Assembly: GCA_002794735.1 (NCBI GenBank)
Contig: NBAZ01000001.1
Location: 1,488,001-1,552,000 of the forward strand
Direction of reading: 5' to 3'
DNA length: 64,000 nucleotides
Source: Pyrrhoderma lamaoense
Taxonomy: Eukaryota; Basidiomycota; Agaricomycetes; Hymenochaetales; Hymenochaetaceae
In this document: positions 11,378 to 22,245 of the stretch, piece by piece
Numbering within the stretch: the first letter of the stretch is position 1
Layout of the letters: each line of letters begins with the position of its first letter
The notes under the pieces: generated by a model
Database searches by the model: none
What the model was told of the DNA's origin: nothing
The model's input: only the letters and a program-made list of their open reading frames with translations
Position numbers and translations under genes: made by a program

Positions 11378-12830
11378 TCACCAAGTTAATATCACAACCG
11401 TCGTATCGTCCATATGTTGGAAATCCAAATCAACAAATAATTGTTTACATTGTTCTTCAAGATCATCCCGAGTGCATTTTTAATCAGGTGAAGAGCCAAA
11501 TTTCCTCCCAATCCTTCCCACAGTTTCCCTTTAGTCTTCACGCAAGTCCTTCCTATCTGCCGCGTAGCACCTTCCCTTGTCCACCTACGCCCTTGGTATA
11601 GGTCAATCAACCCATCCGAACAAAGTACGAGCGAATGTCTCATCACAACACCCATACTTGTGACCTTCTTTAATGACCGATGTCGGACCTCTGGAGTTGC
11701 AGATACATATGGCGGTGTAAGATTTCGTGGCAGGAGATCCAAAACTTTAGCAGGCACCCGAAATCCTTCGTGTACATTCAAGAATAACTTATGAGCATAA
11801 TATGCCGGTAGTTTAAAGATGAAATCTCCTAGGGCACGAGTGACGGAAAGGGCTCCCAAGACGCGGTTATGGAGAACCACTTCTGGTTCGTCTGGGTGCT
11901 GAGACCGTAACTTCTGCGCTTCATCTTTGTCACCTGCATTGTGTGGAGAGCAGAGTAATTGGGCCTTAAACTCATCAGGTGCGTTTATGGGATGCTCAAC
12001 GTAAGCTTGATTTTCGAAGGAATATAAGGAACATCAAAGTATGAATTAGCGTTCCGTTGAACTTACTAGCCTGACTATCTCCCAGGTTTGCTACCCACAA
12101 ATCATTCAACGACGGATCAATCAATGCTATAAGTACAGTGCTTCCGCGCATACATGGGATACATGCATTGTATACGATGCCACCAGAGTCCTTGTCATTT
12201 ACCACCGATGTAAGCTCCTCGTCAGACATCAATTCGAAGCCACTCGGAAGAACTCCTTGGAGCTTCTCTAAGAGGGATTTATCAAAATCTTCAATTGACT
12301 CTGTTAAGATTCTTGAAACTATTTCCGGTGTCATATTTTTGTCATCTTCGACAATGGCAGCTATATCACGGCGAATCCGAGCCGGTAGTTCGTGAGATGC
12401 GAGTGTAGAAAGTTCGGGGCCGGCATGACCTATATAAAATTAGGAGAGGGAAAAAAATCCTTTCGTCAAATGTTCAAATTTCACTGGTTTGAGCATGTAT
12501 TGCTAGACGTCAAAGCACACCGTCGAAAATAGCAGCAAATATCCAAGTGCCCGTTTTTAGATCCCAAAATTGTATCACGTTCGCGTCTTCACTTGGCTTC
12601 GCTCCGGGTTTCGGGCTCACGAATGGTTGGATAGTGCTAGAATATGCTGTGACCTTTCCATTCTGCGTACTCTGTTCCGATGAATTCGCAAGTTGGTATA
12701 GTTGTTTGTTGAAAGTGATATGAGACGAATATGAGCGATAAGGTCGTGGCCATTTAATTGATTCTAGGTCACCGGTGTAAGGACAGCCGAAATCTTCCTT
12801 AAATGCATCCTTTACACTATAATCGGTCAT
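11378..12830 (-). CDS. PP2C-type serine/threonine phosphatase
   Basis: Metal-dependent phosphatase of the pyruvate-dehydrogenase-phosphatase-like fungal group. Seen in order: MTDYSVKDAF..., WIFAAIFDG joined to GHAGPEL (metal-binding DGH), GSTVLIALIDPSLNDLWVANLGDSQA, VLHNRVLGALSVTRALGD, RNLTPPYVSATPEV and LVLCSDGLIDLY (metal-binding D). The last conserved block MDDTTVVIL is in another frame. One base is missing in CCC 11467-11469 (expected CCCC), and after correction the protein ends at TGA 11378-11380. Uncorrected, the frame stops at 11392. The start chosen is ATG 12830; the frame stays open upstream (...SRESEFLCPGFEATDLKE), so a further 5' exon with a targeting peptide is possible. Substrate unknown; mitochondrial location is only an inference from the subgroup. 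Confidence 0.85.
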
Positions 12831-13143
12831 TTCTTTGAGGTCGGTGGCTTCAAAACCGGGACACAAAAACTCAGATTCTCGGGAAGAGACAATGAAGCTT
12901 GAACGTGTGTTGATACTGAGCAGAGAATGCAATATATATACACCGTAATTTACATGTACACGGGTATATATAACACAATTTCGGAAGAAGCATACTTGGA
13001 TATAACTCAGGTAGAGTAATGAGCATATGCATATGGGGCTTCGAACACTCATAAGTTATATTGCTTCTAATCATATGCCCCAGAATTTGTATGTGACATC
13101 CAATCATCGTTTATGTCTCATAAAGTGTCATATTCTACATATC
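12831..13143. other. intergenic between tandem minus-strand genes
   Basis: About 310 bp containing AT-rich sequence with tatgcatatgg-like palindromic steps near 13025. It probably holds the 5' leader (and perhaps a first exon) of the PP2C gene and the 3' end of the GNL1 transcript. No independent gene seen. Confidence 0.4.
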
Positions 13144-15345
13144 CTACATATCTTCGCTATCTTCCCCGCTATCTTCATGTAAGCTTAGTGCCGCAAACAT
13201 TCCAGTCCCCTTGAAACATGCCCGTGCCCCTCTTCTTCTTCAGAATTTTCGCTAGCGATAGAATTTGATTCCGACTCTGACTCAGATACGCTATCTTCAG
13301 CTTCGTGATCACTTGGTACTGAATCAGCATCTATTTCAGTGATGATCTCGCCCTCGTCGTCTCCTTTAATCCAAATACCACATCCTTCAGCAACATTCAT
13401 TAGGTCACATGGATTAGTGTCGGGAGGATAGAAAGCCCATTTAATTTTCCCTTCAGCTAGTATTCTTAGGACTGATAATAGCGATAAGAAAATAGAATTC
13501 GATGCGAAGATAGAAATATTGTAACTTACTAAAGTTTCCCGCCCTATTGACATCTGGACGTCCTGCCTTCGCAGTTATCCATCTCTTCTTTTCGGCAAAT
13601 GCACTGAGAACATCCATTGTCGTCCATGATCTAGGAGCTTGGGACGCCTTTGTATTCTGACGCATTCCATCACGCCAGGTTCGCTTATCCTCAACTGAAG
13701 CCTCTTCCTCACTTGGATGCTGAAGCTGAAAGATATCTTCTAGAGGAAGATACTGAAGGGCATAGAATACCGAAGAGGGTATCGCTGGTATTTGTGATAT
13801 AGGCAAGACACCAGCCATAACTTGCATTTCCAGGTCGACATGATTTGGGAATACCAGCCCCGGACAATCAACCAGCCGGATCTGTTTCGTCCAGAATAAC
13901 GTCTGAAAGTGTTTTGTCTAGATATAGTAGGTGGTGAGTCAGACTGATACTACGACAGCTTTCTGAGAATATTACCTTTCCTGGTGTTCGCGATGCTTTA
14001 ACCTTGTGCGTACCAAACAAGGCATTGAGTAAGGAACTTTTCCCAACGTTTGGTTGTCCTATAAAAATTATAGCGATCCTCCAAGCGAGGAACTAGAGCT
14101 ACACACCAATCAGCCCGATGGATAGGAAATCCTCAGTGACAGCCTCAGATGACGATGGTTTATCGTCATTATCTGGTCTCTGCTGAGCATCCTCACGTCT
14201 ATGAGTTACATCGTCATTATCCGCGTTGAGAACTAGATTCCAGTCTATGGTACTGGGAACAACTGGCTTCCAGCTAGTGTACTGCGGAGTACCAGGGAGT
14301 AAATGAGGTGGTGGTGTGCATAATTCAGAATGAATGGCTTTCAGAGATTCTACCAGTTCTCGTCTAGCACCCACCGGAATGTGGGGTTCATAGGTCTTAC
14401 GTTTTCCTTGTCCTTGTCCTGCTTTATGCTCAAGATAACTCTCAACAGTAACAGCACGTATTCCAGGGTACTTCTCTTGCAAATACTTCTTCCAGAGTGC
14501 AGATATCTCTGGACCACTGATATCAGTTTTTGTGAGAATAAATATAACCTTGCGAGAGGGCGCAATGTTGATAAGTATTTATCCAGAGAGGGAGGATAAT
14601 GTAAAGGAGGACAACGAGAATCTAGTAGAATCAATAGAATATGGGAGATCTCTGTGACTCTCCATCTTTAGACACGTAGTGCATTAGACCGATAATTTAG
14701 TAGCATACTATTGACTTTTTATACTTACAATTGTCTCCACACTTCAAGATTTCTCTTGTATAATGGAGGAGCGTGCGGCATGGTTTCTTCTTGCTGTATT
14801 TCATCATCTGAATGTGACTGTATGCTCGAATTACCAGCCTGTACACTAGTTAAAGCCGAAGTTTCAAGGAGTTGATCTGTCTCATTTAGCCATTTCTTGA
14901 AGACACCTTCCTCATTCTTTTCTACCTCTTTCTTTGACATTTCATAGTTCCATTTGGGACGCTTCAGGACACTAACAGTTGGAGAACGGCTGGTAGATCT
15001 AGCATTTGAATCTCCTGATACGTTCTCCATTTTCAAAGGACAGATACATTTTTCTCGAGGGATCGGGCGGAAGAGCTTAATCGAAGCAGCCTTCTCCTTA
15101 GCTTGCTCAAGAAAAGAAGTCGAAAACTTGACAAAAGATGATTCTAGTCGGCGCGAGGAGCCGCCGGGGATGATATCCGTTGATGCGTTGTACCTGCCAT
15201 GAGATTTACCACCTCGACCCCTCTTTGAGGATGACGAGTCTCTTTTTGCAGCTGCTTCTGGAGGTAAGTCACCTCGCTTCACTGCGCGTTTGATCTGAAG
15301 CTCAGCCTTGCGTTGTTTGGCAGAAGCTGGTTTGCGCCTCGGCAT
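13144..15345 (-). CDS. GNL1: GNL1-like circularly permuted GTPase (HSR1/MMR1 family)
   Basis: Nucleolar/ribosome-associated GTPase of the YlqF/YawG class. The N terminus MPRRKPASAKQRKAELQIKR is the typical GNL1 start. KRPKWNYEMSKKEVEKNEEGVF, NLEVWRQLWR and ISQILLILLDSRCPPLHYPPSL follow. The G motifs come in permuted order: G4 (LTKTD) before the P-loop GQPNVGKSSLLNALFG, then the switch RTPGK, then DCPGLVFPN. The C-terminal block PISQIPAIPSSVFYALQYLP is followed by an acidic Ser/Glu tail. There are two breaks. At 14575 one base is missing before INIAPSRKVIFILTKTD (GG expected where G stands). At CCCC 13207-13210 one base is missing; correction replaces a premature TAA (13185) by GMFAALSLHEDSGEDSEDM ending at 13144. 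It is divergent from the oxidoreductase gene. Confidence 0.9.
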
Positions 15346-15845
15346 ATTTGACTGAGGGTCAAAGAACTACATCATGATGAACATGCGCATATGCGTAAAG
15401 TAAACGTGGCGAACCCGCCACAATCGGCCTGCCCTGAATGAAAGAATTAACCGGTGCCTAAGTCGAGTAGTCTTATATTTTATTTGAGCGCAACAAACAA
15501 GATAACATCAATAACGATGGGTTGAGGACCACATGCGCTGCGTTTCTGTTCATAGAGAGGGAAAAACGTATATTTTTTATAGAAGGGATGACCAAGACAA
15601 CTAAAGCTGATCACTCGAACCGACTCGGATCTGGTGTAAACTGCTTGCTTTACTGCACAGCCACGGGAATTTACGAAATAGCCATCAGGTAAAGCTTACA
15701 TTAAGATCTACAGTTCCGAGTCGCATTAGTTACATTCCAGCTTGAGAAAAGAGTATAAAAGCACGCTAAATTTGCACAAAATGTCAAGCAGCAAAGGAGT
15801 ACATCTTGTTCCCCACATTTCTACCATCTTACCCCCTAGTCCAAG
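15346..15845. other. divergent promoter region GNL1 / oxidoreductase
   Basis: 500 bp between two outward-facing starts. Contains a TATA box for the rightward gene (listed separately). No ORF with similarity. Confidence 0.6.
15754..15761 (+). promoter_or_regulatory. TATA box of the AIF2/FSP1-like gene
   Basis: tataaaag lies 92 bp before ATG 15846, a normal distance for a fungal core promoter. Assigned by sequence and position only. Confidence 0.5.
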
Positions 15846-17238
15846 ATGCCGAACATTGTAATCGTTGGTGGAGGTCCCGGAGGGGCACAATTGGCCCGGG
15901 ATTTATCTGCAAAACTCCCGAAGATCAATTCGGAGTACAAGATTATACTCATCACTTCTCGCGAATGTTATGTGCATATGCCTGCTAATCTACGACTTAA
16001 TGTTTCTCCTTCAAGTCGCCTGGAAGAAACTGCACTAATCCCTTATGACAATCTCTTGGTTGGAGGCTATGGAACCATCAAATATGGCACTGTCATTGAC
16101 ATTGAACCTGGCGAAAACTCATCTGGAGGAAATGTTATCCTCGAGAGTGGAGAAAAGTCGAGTATAGGTACGAGTTGTCTCTCATCAGACTTTCCTTTTG
16201 TACATACAATAACAATATGAAATAGGTATCTCATCGTTGCAACAGGTAGTGTATGGAAGGTCCTCTAGCTGCTTTGTCTGGTACGAAGAAGGATCTCCTT
16301 GAATCCGTCAATTCTTGGAGAGAAAAGTTCAAGAAATCCAAAGCAGTGGTAATTGTCGGTGCGGGATCCGCAGGGCTTGGTATGTCTTCAACTAGTAATC
16401 ACTTTTCTATCTACTCACTAACTTAATGACTGCAGAATTGGCGGGTGAATTACGTGATGAATACCCTGTAAGTACAAATATAAATTAGTCGATTAAATTC
16501 GGTAATACCACAGTTATTGATTTCTACCATAGAAAATGGAAATTACCATTGTTCATGCGGAATCACTGCCTTTGAACGGTGTATACCCAGATAGTTTCAG
16601 GACCAATGTCTTGAAACGATGGAGTAAACGAGGAATAAACTTTTTTTCGAGGATCGCATTGTGGAGATCCCTGAGGGTCCAATTACTGCAGTGACCACAC
16701 AGAAGGAAAGAAAATCAACGCAGATATAGTAGTAAGTACTCCCTTGTTTATATCGAATAATTGACTAATTGTCTATCAAGGTCGCCGTTAGAGGTGGCAA
16801 GCCCAATACTGAACTCTTCCGTAACCTAGGAGATGCCGTCTACGACGAAAAGAAGTTTATAAAAGTCTTACCTACTCTTCAACTCCCTCAATATCCTTCA
16901 ATATTGCACTGGGAGATATTATATCTTTTAATGAACAAAAATCTTGGCAAAGTTCCAGCCCAGGCGTCTGTTGTATTATCAAATGTGTTAAGTCTTATCA
17001 GCGGGAAGGAACCGAAGAGTGTGTATAAAGGCTCTGTTGAAGGCATTTTCATCACGAACGGAAAGGTACGGCATCACTATATTCATTTATTTTTCGCTAA
17101 CAGCCCTCTTAGGCGCACGGTGCTGGATATCTTGGCGTGCTGTGGGGTCTTACGTTCGGTGATACAATCGTATCTATGGCTAAGGGGAAGTCATTATTAA
17201 TTGACATGGCTAACAAACTCCTTGGGCATAAAGCTTGA
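15846..17238 (+). CDS. AIF2/AMID/FSP1-like FAD-dependent NAD(P)H oxidoreductase
   Basis: Flavoprotein of the pyridine-nucleotide-disulfide oxidoreductase superfamily, closest in layout to AIFM2/FSP1 and fungal AMID-like quinone reductases. The FAD-binding start is MPNIVIVGGGPGGAQLARDL. The second Rossmann motif is KAVVIVGAGSAGLELAGEL, followed by KMEITIVHAES, VAVRGGKPNTELF, the FAD-binding ALGDII segment and a C-terminal GYLGVLWGLTFGDTIVSMAKGKSLL, ending GHKA at TGA 17236-17238. Introns are short. It carries the most frame breaks in the window: GG 16255-16256, T7 16641-16647, the CC region 16695-16700, TT 16904-16905 and A5 16937-16941 (two bases short). Every one is repaired by lengthening a run, after which the aligned block lengths match the family. 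I therefore favour an intact gene read badly over a pseudogene, but this is not proven. Confidence 0.8.
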
Positions 17239-17468
17239 TATCTTTGGTTTTTTCCCCCTCTGATATGGATTTTTATTTCAATTGTATATGTAATTTAATA
17301 GCTTGTATTAGTACGATATGTGGTTGTGGTTGATAATTGTCAGCCACAGCCTGTTTTGAGTGTCTAAAAATATAATGTTTGAGTTTAGCCTGTCAGCCAC
17401 TGAGACGATGATATTTATCCTTTAAACACCAGGTTTTTTAAAGCCTATGAATTAGTAACTCCCCCCTC

Positions 17469-18496
17469 ATGCTACCCCCCAAAAGATGCACCCGTTCCAC
17501 TCGCACGTATTTGAAAGCGGAGAAAGAAGGAAAAACCCAAATGAATAATGTTGTTTCTGTACAAACCGCTCCCCAAAGTAGCAGTCTTGAAGATACGGAC
17601 CATGAGGATAAGAACCCAGAGATCGAAGATATTCCAGTATCTAAATCAGCGGTGGAATCAACTAGGAGGGTTCGTCGCTCATTAACAGCAGATCAGCGAA
17701 AAGCCCTTGAAGAACTTGCGCGGGAATCATTGAATCCGTCGATCCATGAAAGAAGAGAAATGGCCCTCAAATTGGGTTTGTGAGTAGAAATCAATCTCAA
17801 GAGCTGTTGTTTCCACCTTTTAACCTTTGGAATTTTCATAGGGAGCTGAGGGTTGTATCTTCCTGGTTCCAAAACAAAAGACGCCCTTTGGCAAAACTCA
17901 ATGATAGCACAAGTACAAATACACTCAAAAAGGTTCAGCCCCGTATTGAACCAAGTAATATTCTAAAGGATGTCATGAACTCGGAGACTCCAATTTTCAG
18001 CGCCCACCCCGAAGATATGATTAAGTTTCCCTCGTTGTTACCAGCGAGTGCGTCAGACCATCATGCCCGCTCAAGTTCATGGGATCTTCCATCGACTCCG
18101 TCGCCTCTACAAAAGGCATACTCTCCGCTATGTTCATCTTCTGGGAGCGAACTAGTTGAGAGCCCAATATTAGCAAGGAAGCGACTATCGCTAGAGTGGG
18201 CTTGCGAAAACGAGACGCGTAAAGCAAAGCGGATTCGTTCCATACTAGAAATGAGCCCACTCGTGTACCACTCAAAGCGTATCCGACAGAGGACGGATAA
18301 TAGACCACGCCAACCAGTATCTGCCACACAGCAGTACGACTATTTATCAACCCAAGTTGATATTTCACATGTATTGAAAACGCTGGGATTAGGTGCAAAC
18401 AGTCTAGATGAATGTGACCTTGAAGCAGCCATTATACTCGTCCAAATGAGGGAACATGAGTTCATTCACAGAAAGTTTAGTCGTAAATCGATTTGA
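17469..18496 (+). CDS. homeodomain transcription factor
   Basis: A two-exon gene (17469-17779, 17842-18496) encoding about 320 residues. The homeodomain begins at about residue 70 with RRVRRSLTADQRKALEELARE, runs through NPSIHERREMALKLGL and, across the intron, ends in the recognition helix LRVVSSWFQNKRR with the diagnostic W48/F49/N51/R53. It is a 60-residue, non-TALE homeodomain. The rest is Ser/Pro-rich with a conserved-looking C-terminal helix (SHVLKTLGLGANSLDE...). No nuclease or mating-type partner is adjacent (no divergent second homeodomain gene, no mitochondrial intermediate peptidase), so a mating-type role is not supported. It lies 230 bp downstream of the oxidoreductase in the same direction and is convergent with WDR75. 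No frame break. Confidence 0.88.
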
Positions 18497-18628
18497 AAGT
18501 TTGTTAGACTTCGATTGAATTGTATTTGTTTTCATTTAAGATCAGATTTTTGGGTTTGTAATAGGACAAACAAGTTGTGCGTATAGAATGAATGATGTTA
18601 AATAAAATTACCATAAACTTTTAGTAAA

Positions 18629-21600
18629 TTATACTTTTTTCCTTTTTTTACCGACCATAACAGGGGAAGCGTCTGGTCCAGAAGGTGATTGTACACTTTT
18701 TGTCACGTCATCGCTCTTCCCATTCACCTTTGACGTTTTTGGAGTAGAGACGGAAGTAACGATACCATTCACAGAGTGATGGAAGCCATTTACTTGACGT
18801 TGTTGAGAATCTGATGGACTGATTAATAATATTGAAGGCATAACCGACTGAGCACTTACTGTCTATCGAGTAAGTCCGGAAAAGATCAACAAGGTAGTTG
18901 ACTTCTCCATCATCCACTTCACGTCCTGGAGGAATGCCAGAACTTATTCCCGAATCGATATCCATCTCCACTTCTGTCACTTCTTGTTCCTCAGATATTT
19001 CTACGTTTGCGGGAGATGGTTGTTTTTGAGATAGGAAACATGTCATGAGCGATGAATAGAGGGTGTCGACGGAAGGAGACTGATAGACAGGAGCGTCGAA
19101 AACTGATGATATGGTATTCTTTTCCTTTGTTTCTCTCACGGCCGGTGAAGAAGATGGACCAGCAACATCATTTGCATCCACGAGTACGGATTTTCCAAAC
19201 ATATCTTGGAAAAGAGTTTTCTTCTGACTTACTCCTAATTTTTGGTCTATCTCTTTCGTCTGATTTACATCACCAGTCGGGTTCCTAACATCATCACCGC
19301 ATAAAACAACATTCCATTGGTAGGTAATTCCCAAAAGAGTGCGACAATCTCTGTCTAGATCATTCCATTTTACAGTCCGGAATCGGAAAGGCAGCGAACG
19401 AATAGCGAACGGCTTTGGAGAAGATGGGTAGAATAGTAGTGCTTTAGAGACCCTGGCATCCCCTTCTTCAGCAAACGGTTGAACGATTATAGCGATTAAA
19501 TCGTCGTTTTTATGAGGAAGGACATGTGAGATTTCAAGCGCGGAGTGATATGTCCAACATACTAGAAATACCTTTTGTCAGTTCTTACATCACAAAATTT
19601 ACTATCCTTCATACCATTGCGATTTATGAGATCCCAGAGGGTCGCATCCTTCTTCCCACTTGCTAATAGGTATCTTCCACTTCTCCCCACAAATCTAACG
19701 GTATCTATTTTTTGTATGTCTGTGGTGATCAAACAATCCAATAGTAGGTTGGTGTATGGGTTGTAAAGGGCGACTGTCCGACGATTAAAACTAACGGCCA
19801 GCAACGAGGCGTCTGGTGACCAGCTTACATCTGATGGCATTTCAGAACGGAAGTTGAAGCTCGACCTATTTATCCAGAAATCTTGTAGGCACGCTTTGAA
19901 TAAGGTACTATAATAAGATAGTAGTAAATGTATAACGTACATTCAGTCTCGTTGGTTTTGGTTTTCAAGAATCGACTACTCCATGTCTTTACATTACCAT
20001 CCTGGCCAACCGTCACCAAAAGCTCATCCTCCTTCGTAAGGCGGTGAGGTGCAAAGTCTATTGATACGACTCTGGAAGAACCATGTGGAAAGTCTATCCT
20101 TGTGTTTAGAACCCAAGTCGAAGCAGTCCATTGCCAAATCTTCAGATAAACTTCGGCGTTGAATTCTTCTTCATTTTCTCGAGTATCTACTGTAGCCATC
20201 CAATCCCCTTCTGAGTTTACGACAACAAATTCGACTCTAGATGCTTCGATCTCTTTATCATCACGTCTGGAAACTCTATTTGATGGTGAAACTTCTAATT
20301 CCGAAATCAAAGAGGAGGTGATCGGTGAGTATATCTGTAAAGACGACGGGTGGGAAGCGGGAAGAATAACAGTTGAAGTAGCAACATGTGAAGCAAGAGG
20401 AATTGGTGCTTGTAAGGGACGGCTAGAACCCTTAGGGTCTGGAATAAGTACTATTAGTGGATAAGTTCAATAAAATGAGATCCCGACCGTACCTAGCCTT
20501 ATTCGAGGGATAGAACGAGTTACAGATAGAGAACCGGAGCTTACGAATATATAATTTCCATCTGCTGTACCTAACAGATACTCTTCTTCATCCTCAGCCG
20601 GGCGAACCGTGATAGAAAGTATGGGAGACCCTAGTCTTGGTATAAATTCCTTCTTTCCTGAATGTAACTGCCAGATCACAAGTACACTCTCGTCTCCTCC
20701 ACTCAAGAGGTAAGCGCCATTTGCTGTGAAAGCCAAAGAAGAAACTGCATGAGCATGCCAATGCATTGTCGTCGTTTGAGCTCGTTTTTCTCCTCCAGTT
20801 TTACTAAGTGATAATTGGGTATTTAAGCAGTACCAGAGTCGAATTTGACCTTGCTCGTCTCCTGTTGCGAAGTAATCTTCCGTAGGATGGAAGGCAAGAC
20901 AAGTAAGTTTTTCGGGCGAGATAAATTTAGTAAATCCAAAGTCAGAGGAGGATGTTGAAGAAACATATGCCTTTTGCCCAGCAATTAGCACTAGCCAGTG
21001 CCCACTTGGAGAAATGGCCATTGACACTGCGGCCTTGGTTTTCCGATTCGTATAGTTTCAGTCGAATTAGTAGATCCTTGAGATGCAGACTGTTTTGGCG
21101 TCAGGGAAACCCTGTAGATCAGGGTGTTCCCTTTGTTTAAAGCAGCTGGAGATAGTCAATGTTAGAGAGAAAGAAAGGGTTTATCGACACAACGTATGCT
21201 TACAAGATGGGTTCTTATATTTCTTTAATTTAGTCAGAACTGCGATGAATACTTGACCCTTGAATCTGTCGTGTGCACACATGTGGGATATGGGACTACC
21301 AATGTGAATTGTTTGCAATAGCTCGGCGTCCAAAAAGTCCCATACTTTGATGTTTCCATCCAAAGAAGCAGTTATTAATTGAAAAGGGTTTTCTGGATTC
21401 AGAATAGCAGCAGTAATCAAGTCTGAGTGTCCTTCTCCACTATTTATGCGTGAGTCCGAGCTTCCGATTGAAGAGGATGATAGAGTAGATACAACTCTCC
21501 CTGTTTTAACGGAGTATATTCTCACAGCTGTTCCGACGATTGAGAAAAAATAACTAAAGGGAACGATAGGTCTTCTTTGAATATACTCAAAAAATTATCT

Positions 21601-21869
21601 GAATGCATTGACCTACTTTCCGTCGCCGTAAAAACTGCCGGTCGAGTACCTGTAGCGGAGTCTGCCAGTGTAGTCCAGCCCCACTCTAACTCTTCCTTCT
21701 CTACTTCGTTCACTTCCACTCTTGACCCATCCACTTTGGAGGAATGTTGAGGAGTGTCCATAACGGGAGGTCCGCTGAACTTTGCTGCACTCTCCTTTCC
21801 CTTAGCTTTACTTTTTGTGCGCTCGCGACCAGTCTTTTGCGCAGATGCGGACTGCGCCTCATTTGACAT
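18629..21869 (-). CDS. UTP17: WDR75/UTP17 (NAN1) U3 snoRNP WD40 protein
   Basis: Large WD-repeat protein of the t-UTP/UtpA subcomplex, acting in the nucleolus in pre-rRNA transcription and 18S processing. Diagnostic blocks are SYFFSIVGTAVRIYSVKTGRV, TASLDGNIKVWDF, LTCLAFHPTEDYFATGDEQGQIRLW, MHWHAHAVSSLAF, GGDESVLVIWQ and KEFIPRLGSPILSI, which follow human WDR75 closely. A second propeller gives DVSWSPDASLLAVSF and VRFVGRSGRYLLASG. The C terminus is acidic, then a Lys/Arg-rich KKRKKV tail. Start taken at ATG 21869 (MSNEAQSASAQKTG); an in-frame ATG at 21914 is possible. Eight or so introns. The exon-1 donor is best placed at AG|GTCAAT (about 21608), which keeps frame without any correction. The last intron uses the acceptor CATCAG, giving SQQRQVNGFHH. 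Confidence 0.9.
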
Positions 21870-22245
21870 CTGATAATTCAATCGGTAGGATGAGAGTCGG
21901 AAAGACGCTGTCATGCGCCCAAATTATGAAAGTTCGTCGGGCTCAAAAAATTCGGTCTCTACCGAAATAGGAAATATTGTCGATCATCCAATAGGTTTGA
22001 CGCGCGCGAATCACTTACATACGCATAAATATTCTGGTAATATTTGATATTAATAGATACTTTACTACTTGGGCTTCGTATTCGAACAATATGGCTACCT
22101 CCAATATAAATATATTACGTCTTCACCAAACTCTCCGGATCATAATTGGAGCACAAAACTTGGACCAGCAAGCTTTATACTGCATACCTGGGACTTCGAT
22201 CTGGTCGTGATCCCGGACACACTATGCTTAATACACCTGTGCCAC
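21870..22245. other. intergenic between tandem minus-strand genes
   Basis: About 375 bp: 5' leader/promoter of WDR75 and 3' flank of the F-box gene. A short overlapping + strand ORF (22069-22416) is a shadow. Nothing else seen. Confidence 0.5.

Noticed and set aside
17469..18496. Homeodomain gene as part of a mating-type A locus
   Set aside because: No divergently paired second homeodomain gene and no mitochondrial intermediate peptidase or beta-fg neighbour; flanks are an oxidoreductase and WDR75.
21535..21615. Possible frame break near the start of WDR75
   Set aside because: Using donor AG|GTCAAT keeps the conserved SYFFSIVG block in frame without any correction.
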